From assembly GCA_035275065.1 (NCBI GenBank), contig DATENM010000055.1:1-64000 (forward strand): a DNA stretch of 64,000 bases, in the 5' to 3' direction. The translations under genes were made by a program, and so were the position numbers. The notes beneath the pieces are model-generated. The model searched no databases, had not been told where the DNA came from, and saw nothing but the letters and a program-made list of their open reading frames with translations. The stretch is from Blastocatellia bacterium (GTDB taxonomy: Bacteria; Acidobacteriota; Blastocatellia; UBA7656). Every line of letters starts with the position of its first letter. The first letter of the stretch is position 1. This document shows, piece after piece, positions 1 to 9,341 of this stretch.

Positions 1-178
1 TGGTGGATTGATAAGTCGCCTGCGCGGTGCCGACCGTGCGGCAAGCGCTGATGGCTGCCGCCTCGTTGGCCGCCTGGCGCGATTTGAGCAGGTTCGGGAT
101 GGCGATAGCGGCGATGATGCCGATGATGGCCACCACAATCAACAACTCGATCAGTGAAAAACCCTTCTCATTCTTCAT
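1..178 (-). CDS. Type IV pilin-like protein, 3' end cut by window edge
   Basis: Only the first 59 codons are inside the window. They read as a type IV prepilin N-terminus: a short leader (MKNEKG) followed by FSLIELLIVVAIIGIIAAIA and PNLLKSRQAANEAAA. The Gly before Phe is the expected prepilin peptidase site, and Glu at mature position 5 is present. AAAGGAG lies about 9 nt before the ATG. It is a paralogue of the neighbouring pilin (414-839) and has its own sigma-54 promoter. It probably encodes a structural pilin subunit assembled in the inner membrane; major or minor pilin cannot be decided without the C-terminus. Confidence 0.9.
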   Translation of the reverse strand, partial: MKNEKGFSLIELLIVVAIIGIIAAIAIPNLLKSRQAANEAAAISACRTVGTAQATYQST

Positions 179-254
179 AGCTCACAGCTCCTTTATTTCA
201 GTCGTTTTTCCCTCGTTGCCGCACCCTAAGAACAGTGCGGTCTCCTGGCACACG

Positions 255-269
255 GCAAGGCATGTACCA
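255..269 (-). promoter_or_regulatory. Sigma-54 promoter of the first pilin
   Basis: On the minus strand the sequence reads TGGTAC-ATGCC-TTGC. GG and GC are spaced exactly as in the -24/-12 consensus (TGGCAC-N5-TTGC). Transcription would start near 243, about 65 nt before the pilin ATG at 178. The PilR-like sigma-54 activator gene at 3185-4675 is the obvious candidate regulator. Confidence 0.8.
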
Positions 270-358
270 AAACATTTCAAGCGTGATTGGCGAAGAAAGT
301 TTCTTTTTCGTAAAGGGGTCTACCCCAGAAATGGAGCCGTGGGTGGAAAAAAGCCCAT

Positions 359-407
359 CATTCTGACAAAAAGCGGTACCCGGTTTCTCCCGCTTTTTGT
401 CAGAATG
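359..407 (-). terminator. Rho-independent terminator after pilin gene
   Basis: A perfect 18-bp inverted repeat (359-376 with 390-407, 13-nt loop) starts 6 nt after the stop codon of the 414-839 gene. On the minus strand it is followed, after a few bases, by six T (347-352). It separates the two pilin transcripts, consistent with each having its own promoter. Confidence 0.8.
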
Positions 408-413
408 GCGGAA

Positions 414-839
414 CTATCGAGGAATCGGCGGGCTGTTGACATCCGCTGACCCGCCGTAGTTGTAACGGATCACGGTGGACTCATCGGTGAAGTAATAGAT
501 CATGGTGTCTATGTCTTCGATAGGCTCTGCGGTGCAGGTGTAATGCAGCGGGTCTGCATTCAGCGTGACCGTGAACAGATAAGAGCTTTTGGTGCCGGTG
601 CCGAGCGTCGTATCGAGTGTGCCCTCCGGGGCAAGCTGCGATAAGGTTCCATATATTTGAAATTTCTGCCGATACATCTGCTCTGCCGTCGTCAGTGTGC
701 GCATCGACTGGACCGCCGATGCGGAGCTTGCGGATTGCCGCGCCTTCTTGAGATTCGGTATGGCAATGGCCGCGATCAAAGTAACCACGGCGACGACGAT
801 CAGCAGTTCGAGTATCGAAAAGCCGCGTTGGTTTTTCAT
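414..839 (-). CDS. Type IV pilin-like protein
   Basis: This 141-residue protein has a classical prepilin N-terminus: leader MKNQRG, then FSILELLIVVAVVTLIAAIA and PNLKKARQSASSASAVQSMR. The hydrophobic helix is followed by a short globular domain with a single Cys (in HYTCTAEP). Small size and a missing Cys pair resemble minor pilins or pseudopilins of Acidobacteriota. I place the start at 839, not further upstream, because GGAGAG lies 8 nt before it and a sigma-54 promoter occupies 901-915. A strong terminator follows. It probably acts in a pilus or secretion pseudopilus. Confidence 0.9.
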   Translation of the reverse strand: MKNQRGFSILELLIVVAVVTLIAAIAIPNLKKARQSASSASAVQSMRTLTTAEQMYRQKFQIYGTLSQLAPEGTLDTTLGTGTKSSYLFTVTLNADPLHYTCTAEPIEDIDTMIYYFTDESTVIRYNYGGSADVNSPPIPR

Positions 840-900
840 CTTGCATCTCTCCGTATGCAAATTCGCCTCTCTAATTCTAGTAAATGCGCTTGCTGACAGA

Positions 901-915
901 GCAATGCCCGTGCCA
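901..915 (-). promoter_or_regulatory. Sigma-54 promoter of the second pilin
   Basis: The minus strand reads TGGCAC-GGGCA-TTGCT, a full match to the sigma-54 consensus at both the -24 and -12 boxes. The transcript would begin near 889, about 50 nt before the ATG at 839. It lies between the pilin and the stop of the TMTC-like gene. Confidence 0.88.
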
Positions 916-954
916 GTCCTCACGACTCAGCTTGCCAGTAGGCTTGCGGCGTTC

Positions 955-3048
955 TTATGAGACCGGCCTTGGCCGCGCGTTGATTCGCGCCAGCGCTTCT
1001 GACGCAGCCTTCAAGTCGGGAATGGTTCTGAGCGCTTGCCGGTAGGTGTCAGCGGCTTCCGCCATCATGCCGCGCGATTCCAGCAACGCCCCAAGCTCCA
1101 TCCAGGCGGCACCTTCCGCGGGAGCCGTCTTCAAAAGCTCCTTGTATTGCGCCACCGCCTCGTCATCGCGGCGCAGCCGTCGCAGCAAACGGCACAGCCG
1201 CAGCCGGGCGGCGGCATTGCCGTTATCGAGTCGAATGGCCTGCCTGAGCTGTTGCTCTGCGCCTGAGTAATCGGTGAGCGATTCATCGGCGACCGCCAGA
1301 ATGAAATGCGCTTCGGCCAGATCCGGAGCGTGTTGGAGAACTTGCTCGGCTTCGCTTCTGGCTTCGATGAAACGTCCCTGCGCCGCTAAAGCGGCGGCGA
1401 GGTTGAGCCGCGCATCCACAAACCCGGACTTTAGCTCCAACGCCCGGCGAAAGTGGGTCTCACCTGATACCAAATCGCCGCGGCTTGCCAGCACGCTGCC
1501 GAGATTGTTGTGCCCATCGGCTGACGACGGGCTTAAGCGCACCGCTTCAGTGAGGTCTTGTTCAGCTTGCTGAAGGTCGCCGAGTTCTTTGTACGCCGTG
1601 CCGCGATTGTAAAACGCCTGGGCGTAAGACGGGGTGAGCAGAATGGCTTCGGTGTACTGGGCGACCGCGTCTGGCAGCCTTCCCTGCCGCTGCAACTGGT
1701 AGCCGAAGTTGTTTCGGGCGCGCGCATTCTCTGGCCGCTTGACGACGGTGTCGGCCCATAGCGCCATCTCGCTTTTGTAATCTTGATTCCTCGCCAGCGT
1801 CTGCCCGCCATAGACGAGAATCAGCGCGGCGGTCAGCACGAAGGCCAGCGAGCCGCCGTTGAAGACAACCGCCTTCGCGGCCGCGAGCCGCGGCGCGAGC
1901 ACACGCCGCCACAGCTCGACGCCGCCGACCGCGACGCCGCCGATGACCGCCGCCAGCGGCAGGTACATTCGATACTCGAACGCCAGATCATCAATCGGCA
2001 GGACGCTTGAAGTCACCGACAGGATCAGGAAAAACCATGCGCCGAAGATAGCCGCCGGCGCGCGGCGGAACAACCCATAAGCCACTAGCGCGACGCCCAG
2101 ACAGACGGGAGCCGCGTAAGGCAGGGCCGCGACCAGCGACGCTTTCGGCCAGCCATAATCGAACACCAGCGGCGCGGGCACGAGCGACAGGCGCAGGTAA
2201 TGACAGATGACCGAGAATTCCGAAATCAGATATTGCAGCGGCGTGATCGTCTTCACGCCGAAGCCGGCGGTGTCGCCCGCCGGGGCAGCTCGCATGACGC
2301 CGAGCAGCACCACCCAGCCGAATGCCAACGTCGCGTACAACGGCCAGCGGCGGCGCAACGCCGCGCCTATCGACTCAGAAAAAAACAGGTAATCGAACAA
2401 CAGCGCCATCAGGGGCGCTGTCACCATGACTTGCTTGCTCAACATGCCGGCGATACAGGCGACCGCCGCAGCGACCACCCAGCGCGTGCTTCTTTCAGCC
2501 GTGAAGCTGCGCACCGCACAGTAAAGCGTCAGCAGGTAGCACATCCCCATCAACGACTCGCAGCGTTGAATAACATAAGTCACCGCCTGCGTCTGAAGCG
2601 GGTGCACTGCCCAGACGAGCGCGACCGCCAGCGCCAGCGGCCCGGCCATCGGCGCGTAACGCGAAGCCAGTCGCGGCGACTGTAACGTCCGCCGCACCAG
2701 CCCGAAGAGCGCGACCGCGGCGACGAAGTGAATCAACAGATTCACCGCATGATAAGACCAGGGCGCGAGGCCGCCGAGGCGATAGTTCACCGCCAGCGAA
2801 TAGCCGACGAGCGGGCGGTTCGCGCTGAGCGAGCCGACGAGCGCCTCAGACGGCGGCCACAGGGCGCGGATGTAAGGCGTCGTTTCGATAAAGCGGTGAT
2901 CGTCAAAGACGAAAGCGCCGGCAAAACTATTGCTGTAGCAGGCAAGCGTGACCAGTCCGATCAGCGTTGCCGCCACCGGCACGAAGGCGCTCGATAGCCA
3001 GAACGGCGGGCGCGGCGCGACCGGCGCGGCGGTTGGCGATGCACTCAT
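955..3048 (-). CDS. TMTC-like membrane protein with C-terminal TPR repeats
   Basis: The 697-residue protein has about ten hydrophobic segments in its first 430 residues and then TPR repeats (about 440-690, for example ARARNNFGYQLQRQGRLPDAV). The first extracytoplasmic loop carries an acidic pair (Asp49-Asp50 in FVFDDHRFI) and NRPL/YHAVNLLIH motifs, as in the GT-C-fold TMTC/PMT family, whose animal members are O-mannosyltransferases. In bacteria the substrate is generally unknown. AAGGA lies 5 nt before the ATG. It sits between the PilR-like regulator and the pilins, so pilin glycosylation is conceivable, but that is inference. Confidence 0.8.
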   Translation of the reverse strand: MSASPTAAPVAPRPPFWLSSAFVPVAATLIGLVTLACYSNSFAGAFVFDDHRFIETTPYIRALWPPSEALVGSLSANRPLVGYSLAVNYRLGGLAPWSYHAVNLLIHFVAAVALFGLVRRTLQSPRLASRYAPMAGPLALAVALVWAVHPLQTQAVTYVIQRCESLMGMCYLLTLYCAVRSFTAERSTRWVVAAAVACIAGMLSKQVMVTAPLMALLFDYLFFSESIGAALRRRWPLYATLAFGWVVLLGVMRAAPAGDTAGFGVKTITPLQYLISEFSVICHYLRLSLVPAPLVFDYGWPKASLVAALPYAAPVCLGVALVAYGLFRRAPAAIFGAWFFLILSVTSSVLPIDDLAFEYRMYLPLAAVIGGVAVGGVELWRRVLAPRLAAAKAVVFNGGSLAFVLTAALILVYGGQTLARNQDYKSEMALWADTVVKRPENARARNNFGYQLQRQGRLPDAVAQYTEAILLTPSYAQAFYNRGTAYKELGDLQQAEQDLTEAVRLSPSSADGHNNLGSVLASRGDLVSGETHFRRALELKSGFVDARLNLAAALAAQGRFIEARSEAEQVLQHAPDLAEAHFILAVADESLTDYSGAEQQLRQAIRLDNGNAAARLRLCRLLRRLRRDDEAVAQYKELLKTAPAEGAAWMELGALLESRGMMAEAADTYRQALRTIPDLKAASEALARINARPRPVS

Positions 3049-3079
3049 GGAGTCCTTTTCCTGCGGGGCGGGTCACTGT

Positions 3080-3183
3080 GACGCGGCGACGCGGGGGCCG
3101 AGGCGACGCGGCGATAGGGAACGATGGCTCTGAGAAACGGCGAGAACGATTACTGCGACTATCCTTCTCCGCGTCACCGCGTC
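3080..3183. repeat. Inverted repeat of GACGCGG-type units
   Basis: The stretch begins with GACGCGGCGACGCGGG (3080-3095) and ends with CTCCGCGTCACCGCGTC (about 3167-3183), whose complement is nearly the same. The units recur with a period of about 8. The same GA-C-CGG octamer style recurs at 6606-6670. It fills the gap between the TMTC-like and PilR-like genes; no gene is visible in it. Confidence 0.6.
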
Positions 3184-3184
3184 G

Positions 3185-4675
3185 TTAGCCTTTGTGCGCG
3201 GCGCTGTCGCCGAGCGGCCCTGATTCGCGGATCATGCTCGCGGTGTGGCGAATCTTGTGCTTGTCGAGCAGGTGGCGCAACGAGCGCACGCTCATCTTCA
3301 AGACTTCGGCGGCGCGCGTCTGGTTGCCGCTGGTGCGTTGCAGCGCCTTGAGAATGTAATCCTTCTCTAACTGCATCAGGTAGGCTTCAAGATCGATGCC
3401 GTCGTCGGGCAATTCCAGCTCGGCCATATTACGCGGCTTGAATTTCAGGATGCGCTCGGGCAGCCACTCCGGGCGCATGCGGCGGTCGGCGGTGCCAGGC
3501 GGCGGCCCCTGGTCTTCGCGGCGGCGGTCAAGCCCGGCGGTGCGCCCCTGCTCTAAGGCGACCGCGCGCTCAATGGTGTTCTCCAGCTCGCGGACGTTGC
3601 CCGGCCAGTCATAGGCTTCGAGGTAGCGCACGGCTTCTTCCGAAATGTTCAGCACAGGGCGGCCCGCCTGGGCGCTGTACTTTTCGAGGAAGTGCTGCAC
3701 CAGCTCGCGTATGTCTGTGCGCCGCGCGCGCAGCGGCGGCAGCTCGATGGGGATGACGCTGATGCGGTAGTAAAGGTCGTTGCGAAACGTGCCGTCGTCA
3801 ACCATCTGCGCCAGGTCGCGGTTGGTCGCGGCGACGACGCGCACATCAACCGGAATCTCTTCGACGCCGCCGACGCGACGAATGCAGCGCTCTTGCAGAA
3901 CGCGCAGCAGCTTCACCTGCATGGCCGGCGTCGTCTCGCCAATCTCGTCCAGAAAGATCGTCCCGCCTTCGGCAGCTTCAAACAAGCCTTTGCGGTTCGA
4001 CTGCGCGCCCGTAAACGCGCCTTTCATGTAGCCGAACAGCTCGCTTTCGAGCAGCGTTTCGGTGAACGCGCCGCAGTTGATCGACACAAACGGCGCGGCG
4101 GCGCGGTTCGAGAGGTTGTGAATCGCCCGCGCCACCAGCTCTTTGCCGGTGCCCGATTCGCCGGTGATCAAGATGGTCGAGTTGGTCGCGGCAACCGTCT
4201 CGATCATCTGATAGACGGCTTGCATCTGCGGCGACTTGCCGATGATGTTGTCGAGCGAGTTGCGCTGACGCAGCTCGCGCTTGAGCAGGACGTTCTCTTG
4301 CCGCAGGTGTTTCTTTTCGAGAACCTTGCCGACCGATACCTTTAACTCTTCGACGTCAAAGCCGGCGTCTTTGATAACCAGGTCTTCGGCGCCGAGCTTG
4401 AAGGCGCGCCGCGCCGTTTCGACGGTCGCAAACGCGGTGATCATAATCACCATGGTTTCGGGCGAGATTTCGCGGACGCGGGCCAGCAGGTCAATGCCGT
4501 TGATGTCCGGCATCTTGACGTCGGAGATGATCAGGTCATAGACGTTCTGCCTGACCAGGTCGAGCGCGCGCGTCCCATTTTCTGCCGTGTGCACGGCATA
4601 GCCTTCGCGCTTTAGCACGAGCTCTAAAAGTTCGCGCATGCTGCGCTCGTCATCGACGACCAGTATCTTCTCCAT
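3185..4675 (-). CDS. PilR-like sigma-54-dependent response regulator
   Basis: This is a three-domain NtrC-family activator of 496 residues. The receiver domain has acidic Asp8-Asp9 and the phosphoacceptor Asp52 ([10 protein letters not shown]). The AAA+ domain has Walker A GESGTGKE, the sigma-54 contact loop GAFTGA and [11 protein letters not shown]. The C-terminal Fis-type HTH reads [20 protein letters not shown]. Three ATGs are stacked at 4681, 4678 and 4675; AGGGG has best spacing to 4675. The sensor kinase gene lies just upstream, separated only by a palindromic repeat. Two pilin genes with sigma-54 promoters lie 2-4 kb downstream, so a PilR-like role is well supported by context. Confidence 0.9.
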   Translation of the reverse strand: MEKILVVDDERSMRELLELVLKREGYAVHTAENGTRALDLVRQNVYDLIISDVKMPDINGIDLLARVREISPETMVIMITAFATVETARRAFKLGAEDLVIKDAGFDVEELKVSVGKVLEKKHLRQENVLLKRELRQRNSLDNIIGKSPQMQAVYQMIETVAATNSTILITGESGTGKELVARAIHNLSNRAAAPFVSINCGAFTETLLESELFGYMKGAFTGAQSNRKGLFEAAEGGTIFLDEIGETTPAMQVKLLRVLQERCIRRVGGVEEIPVDVRVVAATNRDLAQMVDDGTFRNDLYYRISVIPIELPPLRARRTDIRELVQHFLEKYSAQAGRPVLNISEEAVRYLEAYDWPGNVRELENTIERAVALEQGRTAGLDRRREDQGPPPGTADRRMRPEWLPERILKFKPRNMAELELPDDGIDLEAYLMQLEKDYILKALQRTSGNQTRAAEVLKMSVRSLRHLLDKHKIRHTASMIRESGPLGDSAAHKG

Positions 4676-4686
4676 CATCATACCCC

Positions 4687-4744
4687 TGTGGCGCAAGCTG
4701 TTAGCTTGCGTAGTGACTCGCGCAAGCTAACAGCTTGCGCCACA
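4687..4744. repeat. Palindromic AQAVSLR-type element, complete copy
   Basis: This is a perfect 24-bp inverted repeat (4687-4710 with 4721-4744) around a 10-bp spacer. Each arm is itself a hairpin, GCAAGCT-GTT-AGCTTGC, so the element can fold as one long stem or two short ones. It fills the gap between the sensor kinase stop and the regulator start inside a two-gene operon. Related copies lie at 19531, 32410, 38578, 57411 and 59942. Confidence 0.92.
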
Positions 4745-4745
4745 T

Positions 4746-6446
4746 TTACTGAATCAAGGCGACGCGGCGCTCGGTGCGCTGTTCGGTAACCCGCCCGTGC
4801 GCAGGTAGCTTAATCGAAATGCTCGTCCCTTTGCCAGCCTCGCTCTCAACCTGAATCCTGCCGTTGTGGTCATTGACCAGTTGATAGACGATGGCCATGC
4901 CCAGACCAGTGCCGCCGCTCGACGAGCTGAAGGGCTCGAACAAACGCTCTTTCTGCTCGCGGCTCATGCCCTGCCCGGTGTCGGCAAAGGTGATGCTGGT
5001 CTCGCCGCCTTCATCGACGCTGAGCGCGATCTTCAATTCGCCGCCCATCGGCATGGCCTGGATGGCGTTGCGCGCCAGATTCCAGCAAATCTGGCGAATC
5101 TGATTCGGGTCGCCGGAATAGAAAAGCGGCTCTGCCGGGTAGTCTTCGACGAGGTAATGATCGGGCTTCAGCTCCGGGCTGTTGCGCAGCAGCGCCGCGG
5201 TTTCCGCAAGCAGGCTGCCGAGATCAATGACGGTCTTCTCCATGCGCGGCGGGCGCGCGTAGGTCAGAAAGTCGGAGACGATGTGATTCAGCCGGTCGCT
5301 TTCGCGCAACACGATCTGCATCAATTGCCCCTGGTCGGCGGCCAGATTCAGCTCGCTGGCAAGCACCTGTACCGAGCCGCGCATCGAAGCCAGCGGGTTG
5401 CGAATCTCGTGCGCCAGGCCGGCGGCCATCTTGCCGAGCGCCGCCAACCGCTCCTGACGGCGGACTTCGCGCTCAAGCTCCATCACGTCCGTGAGGTCTT
5501 GAAAGGTCAGCACATAGCCGCGCGCGTCATCGGCTTCGTCAACCAGCGGCGCGACCGAAAAGCCGAGATGAATCTCGCGGCCATCCGCCGTGCGGCAACC
5601 TAGCTCGAAGCGCGGCGGGCGAGTGCGCGCCCGTATGCTTTCCAGGCCGACTTCGATCTGCTGCTCGATGTCGCCGAAGATGCGAAAGATATGCGAGCCG
5701 CGCACGTCCGAGGCTTTGTAGCGCGTAATCTCTTCGGCGGCGCGGTTGAAAGTCGTGATGTGGCCGGCGAGGTCCGTCGTCACCAGGCCGCTGCGAATAC
5801 TTTCGATGATGCGGTCATTAAAAATGCGGTAATCCGCGAGGTCACGAGTCGCGCTCGCCAGCTCCGTGCGCGCGGTCTGAATCTCGCTCTCGTTGCGGCG
5901 CAGGCGCTCGGCCAGTTGGCTCGACAGCAGGGCGACCGCGAAGATGGCAATCAGGTTGAGCGAGAAAAGAAACTTCGTCCACGCCATCTGCGCCGACAGG
6001 TATTCGGGCCAGCCGGCGCCGCGCCCGATCAGCCCGCTCATCGTCGCCACGCAGACGATGATGTAGAACACCTCGCACAGCGCGCCGAGCGTTAGTACGA
6101 CGCGGCTGCCGAACAAGGCGCAGGCGGCGAACAGGATGACGAGGTATAAGGCCAGGAAGGGCGATTCGACATCGCCTGTGCGCGCCACCAGCCAGGTCAC
6201 AATCAGGATGTCGAGCGTGAGCTGGCCATAAGCGTGAACGTAGTGCGGCACTCTGGTCCGCAGCGCCAGGAAATAGACGACCGACAGCAACGCGATCACG
6301 ATGCCAACGGTCACCAGCACCGGCAGGAACGAGCGCGGCGACGGCTCCTTCTCAATCAATCCGACGGTCAGCAGCAACGCGCCGGCAATCGCAAAGCGAG
6401 ATACCAACAACCATTGCAGCTTTTTTCGCATATCGTGCGTTGCCAT
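4746..6446 (-). CDS. PilS-like membrane sensor histidine kinase
   Basis: The protein has about six N-terminal membrane segments (first 180 residues), a coiled linker, a PAS domain (IIESIRSGLVTTDLAGHITT onward), a HisKA domain with the H-box His at about residue 346 (GLAHEIRNPLASM) and an HATPase_c domain (NLARNAIQAMP, DTGQGMS, GTGLGMAIVYQL). Six membrane helices plus PAS plus HisKA is the PilS layout. The start is uncertain: ATGs at 6452, 6446 and 6431 are all possible and none has a clear Shine-Dalgarno. It should phosphorylate the regulator encoded immediately downstream. Confidence 0.88.
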   Translation of the reverse strand: MATHDMRKKLQWLLVSRFAIAGALLLTVGLIEKEPSPRSFLPVLVTVGIVIALLSVVYFLALRTRVPHYVHAYGQLTLDILIVTWLVARTGDVESPFLALYLVILFAACALFGSRVVLTLGALCEVFYIIVCVATMSGLIGRGAGWPEYLSAQMAWTKFLFSLNLIAIFAVALLSSQLAERLRRNESEIQTARTELASATRDLADYRIFNDRIIESIRSGLVTTDLAGHITTFNRAAEEITRYKASDVRGSHIFRIFGDIEQQIEVGLESIRARTRPPRFELGCRTADGREIHLGFSVAPLVDEADDARGYVLTFQDLTDVMELEREVRRQERLAALGKMAAGLAHEIRNPLASMRGSVQVLASELNLAADQGQLMQIVLRESDRLNHIVSDFLTYARPPRMEKTVIDLGSLLAETAALLRNSPELKPDHYLVEDYPAEPLFYSGDPNQIRQICWNLARNAIQAMPMGGELKIALSVDEGGETSITFADTGQGMSREQKERLFEPFSSSSGGTGLGMAIVYQLVNDHNGRIQVESEAGKGTSISIKLPAHGRVTEQRTERRVALIQ

Positions 6447-6605
6447 GAGCATGAGATGGAAGTAACAGACGTAGAGGCATTGACGAGGAGGCGACTCGCA
6501 ATATACCACGAGCGTCCTCATGCCTCAAGCCTATCTTTGGCCGCGCATTCCCCATTCGTGGGATATTCACGGCCATTCAACGCTGAACATTACAGAAGGA
6601 GATTA

Positions 6606-6670
6606 GACACGGGGACGCGGAGACACGGAGTCTTCTCTGTGTCATCTCCGTGCCTCCGTGCCTCCGCGTC
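6606..6670. repeat. Octamer-based inverted repeat (GACACGGA type)
   Basis: Units GACACGGG-GACGCGGA-GACACGGA (6606 onward) face CTCCGTGC-CTCCGTGC-CTCCGCGT (6646-6670). Both arms have an 8-bp period and are near-perfect complements. It lies between the sensor kinase gene and the stop of the BNR protein gene on the same strand and could serve as its transcript end. Confidence 0.75.
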
Positions 6671-6710
6671 GATCTTCCATTTACGCTTTGCGGCACTGCA
6701 TGCCCCTGCA

Positions 6711-9341
6711 TCATTGACGGGTAAAAACGAAATCCGGCGTCAGCGAACCGTCGCCGTTGCGCACCCGCAGGGTTACGGTCTGTCCGACGGCAATCTTCTT
6801 GCCGCCCTTCTTCGAGATCAACGCGCCTTTCGAGTCGCCGCCATCATGCTTGGTTCCCTGCTCCTGCCCATTGATTAGAATGGCCGCGCCTGAATCGAAG
6901 TTCTCGCCCGTCACCGTCAGCTTCTTGCCATTCACGGTCGCGCCGGTAATCTTCGACACAAACGTCGCGAGCCGCACGCGATACGCGCCGCGCCCATGTG
7001 TGAAAGCGAACAGCCGGACGATGCCATCACTGTTGCTCAGAGCCAGCGATTCGACCGGCGTGTGCGCGAAGCCCGTGTTCTCGCTCGCCCAGTTGGCGCC
7101 GCCGTCGGTCGAAACGAAGACGCCGAGGTCTGTGCCGACGTAGAGCCGCGCACGGTCCGTTGGATCGATCACAATGCAGTGAACCGGAATGTCGGGAATG
7201 CCGGTACCGCCGCCGCCATCAATACTCGCCCAGGTCGCGCCGCCGTCGGTCGTTTTATAGATGTGGCGGTCAGAAGCCACGGTGGTTCGGTTAAAGCTCG
7301 AATAGGTCGCGTAGGCGATCATCGGGTCAACCGGGTCATAAGCGACCCACGAGACGAATCCTAAACGCGGCGTGACGCCGAGCCAGTTGGTATTCGAGTC
7401 GGCTGCGAGCGCCGCTTCCGAGTGATGAATAGCGCCGCCGGATGTGCCGATCAGCACTCGATTGCCATCGGCCGGGGCGATGGCGACGGCGCTGGTGATG
7501 CCGAGCAGCGGCGCGCTCGCCTGCGTCCATTGGCCCGCGCCATCCGTGGTGCGCCACAACACGTCACTGCCCGTCCAGAGCCGGTTCGATTTGCTTGGGT
7601 CCATCGCAAACGGCACGATGAACATGAAGTTGCGATTGAGAATGCCGGTTACCGCCGGGAAAAACGACCTGCCGCCGTCAAGCGATTTTCTGATGTTGAG
7701 GTTCTGAAACTCGGTATAGAGAATGTTGGGATTGCCCGGATCAATGGCCACATAGCCGCCGTCGCCGCCCATTAACGCTTGCCAGCCGTTCTTTCCGCCG
7801 TCATCGGTGCCAATCAAAGTGCCGTTGTCCTGTGTGCCGCCGAAATAACTCTTGCCGTCCGGGTAAGGCATGCCGAAGTAGAACTGCGTCACGCAATAGT
7901 TATGATTCAGCGGCGTCCAGAAGACGGCACTGCCGACTCCCGTGCAGGGCGAGCTGCCGACGCTGGCGCGGGCATTGAACGTGCGATAGATGCCGCCGTC
8001 GCCAGCGACATACATCGTCGTGTTCTGCCTGCCGTTGTAATTGGGATCAAAGACGATGCAATGCTCATCGGTGTGCAGCCCCGCCGCTATCCCCCAGCTC
8101 GCGCCGCCATCGTCAGAGCGGAACATGGTCACGCCGCCGGTCCAGACGCGATCTTCCTGTAACGGGTCAACGGCAATCACGTTGTCATACCAGCCTTGAT
8201 TGTTGCTCGTGCTGCCGCAGGCCAGGCCCCCGGTTGATAGTAGAACCGTGTTGGCTTTGTCGGCATCGGTGTTGCGGACTCTCGCCGTCCAGGTGCCGCC
8301 GCCATCCGTTGACCTGAAGACGGCGTGCAGGCCGAGAAAATAATCTCCCGGCGCGAGGCTCATCGCCATCGCATAAACGACGTCTTGATTCGAAGGCGCA
8401 ATGGCCAGCGCCGTGCGGCCCATGTTTGGCTCTGCCAACACCGCCGTCCAGACGCCTGTGCCCGCCGCGTCCGTATTGCGAAATACCGTCGCCGGCTGAA
8501 GGTTGCCAAAGGCGGCGAGCAGTTGATCGGTCGGCTTGTCTGTGCGAATGGCCAGGTCGAGACAGCTCTTGGTGGCCGCCGGGTTGGTAAACGACGAAGA
8601 CCAGTTCGCGCCGCCATCGCTGCTCATCCAGACGCCCGTCGAAGTCCCTGCATAAACGCGATGCGTGTTGCGGCTGATCACGAGGTCGTTGACGAAATAG
8701 AAATCCGAATTGTTGGTGCTCTGCAAATAAGTCCAGGTCGCGCCGCCGTCCGTTGTTTTGACAATGCCGGCGCCACGCCGCGCATCGCTGTTCGAGAAGC
8801 CTTCGCCGGTGCCGACGTAGATGATGTTCGGGTCAGTCGGGTCCATCGCCATTGAGCTGACCGCGAGGTTGGGCAGCAGATCATCGAGCGGCTGCCAGGA
8901 CTCGCCAGCATCGCTCGTCTTCCAGACGCCGCCGGCGACGCCCGCGGCGTACATCACTTCAGGTCTTTGCGGGTTGATGAGTAGCGCGCGGGTGCGTCCG
9001 CCGATGTTACCCGGCCCCAGCTCTACCCATTCGCTCAATTCGGCCTGCGTCGAATAATCCGAGCGACCGCTCAGCCGCGCGGCGCGCGCCGTCGAATAAG
9101 TCGGCATGCGCTCAATGTGGCGCATGGCTTTGACGTAGCGCTCGGCGGGGAGGATGGTTTCATCCGCCGGCAGGCGCTTCTGAAGATAATAGCGCTCGGC
9201 CTCTTCGGGTTGATCCGAGTAATCTTCGTCACTGACTTGCGGCGGCGGCGCTGCGCCCGTCGAGGTCTGTTGCAAGCCGGCAGCGACGATTAAAAGGGCA
9301 AGCATGAACGGAGCCATGAAGCGACCGAGACGCATCAACAT
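6711..9341 (-). CDS. Secreted BNR/sortilin-type repeat protein with IPT/TIG-like C-terminus
   Basis: The 876-residue protein begins with a signal peptide (RFMAPFMLALLIVAAG) preceded by GGGAGA at good spacing. From about residue 105 it is a run of beta-propeller repeats of the VPS10/BNR kind, with recurring DPTDPNIIYVGTGEG and S-DGG-TW blocks (KTTDGGATWTYL, RSTDGGGTWTA). The last 85 residues (KITGATVNGKKLTVTGENFD) resemble an IPT/TIG domain. Glycosidase catalytic residues are not evident, so it may bind glycans or act as a surface structural protein. A relative lies at 12645-16241. Confidence 0.85.
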   Translation of the reverse strand: MLMRLGRFMAPFMLALLIVAAGLQQTSTGAAPPPQVSDEDYSDQPEEAERYYLQKRLPADETILPAERYVKAMRHIERMPTYSTARAARLSGRSDYSTQAELSEWVELGPGNIGGRTRALLINPQRPEVMYAAGVAGGVWKTSDAGESWQPLDDLLPNLAVSSMAMDPTDPNIIYVGTGEGFSNSDARRGAGIVKTTDGGATWTYLQSTNNSDFYFVNDLVISRNTHRVYAGTSTGVWMSSDGGANWSSSFTNPAATKSCLDLAIRTDKPTDQLLAAFGNLQPATVFRNTDAAGTGVWTAVLAEPNMGRTALAIAPSNQDVVYAMAMSLAPGDYFLGLHAVFRSTDGGGTWTARVRNTDADKANTVLLSTGGLACGSTSNNQGWYDNVIAVDPLQEDRVWTGGVTMFRSDDGGASWGIAAGLHTDEHCIVFDPNYNGRQNTTMYVAGDGGIYRTFNARASVGSSPCTGVGSAVFWTPLNHNYCVTQFYFGMPYPDGKSYFGGTQDNGTLIGTDDGGKNGWQALMGGDGGYVAIDPGNPNILYTEFQNLNIRKSLDGGRSFFPAVTGILNRNFMFIVPFAMDPSKSNRLWTGSDVLWRTTDGAGQWTQASAPLLGITSAVAIAPADGNRVLIGTSGGAIHHSEAALAADSNTNWLGVTPRLGFVSWVAYDPVDPMIAYATYSSFNRTTVASDRHIYKTTDGGATWASIDGGGGTGIPDIPVHCIVIDPTDRARLYVGTDLGVFVSTDGGANWASENTGFAHTPVESLALSNSDGIVRLFAFTHGRGAYRVRLATFVSKITGATVNGKKLTVTGENFDSGAAILINGQEQGTKHDGGDSKGALISKKGGKKIAVGQTVTLRVRNGDGSLTPDFVFTRQ

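Noticed and set aside
4687..4744. Palindromic element as an ordinary IS end or simple terminator
   Set aside because: No transposase is nearby, there is no T tract after the stem, and in-frame coding copies argue against a dedicated terminator.
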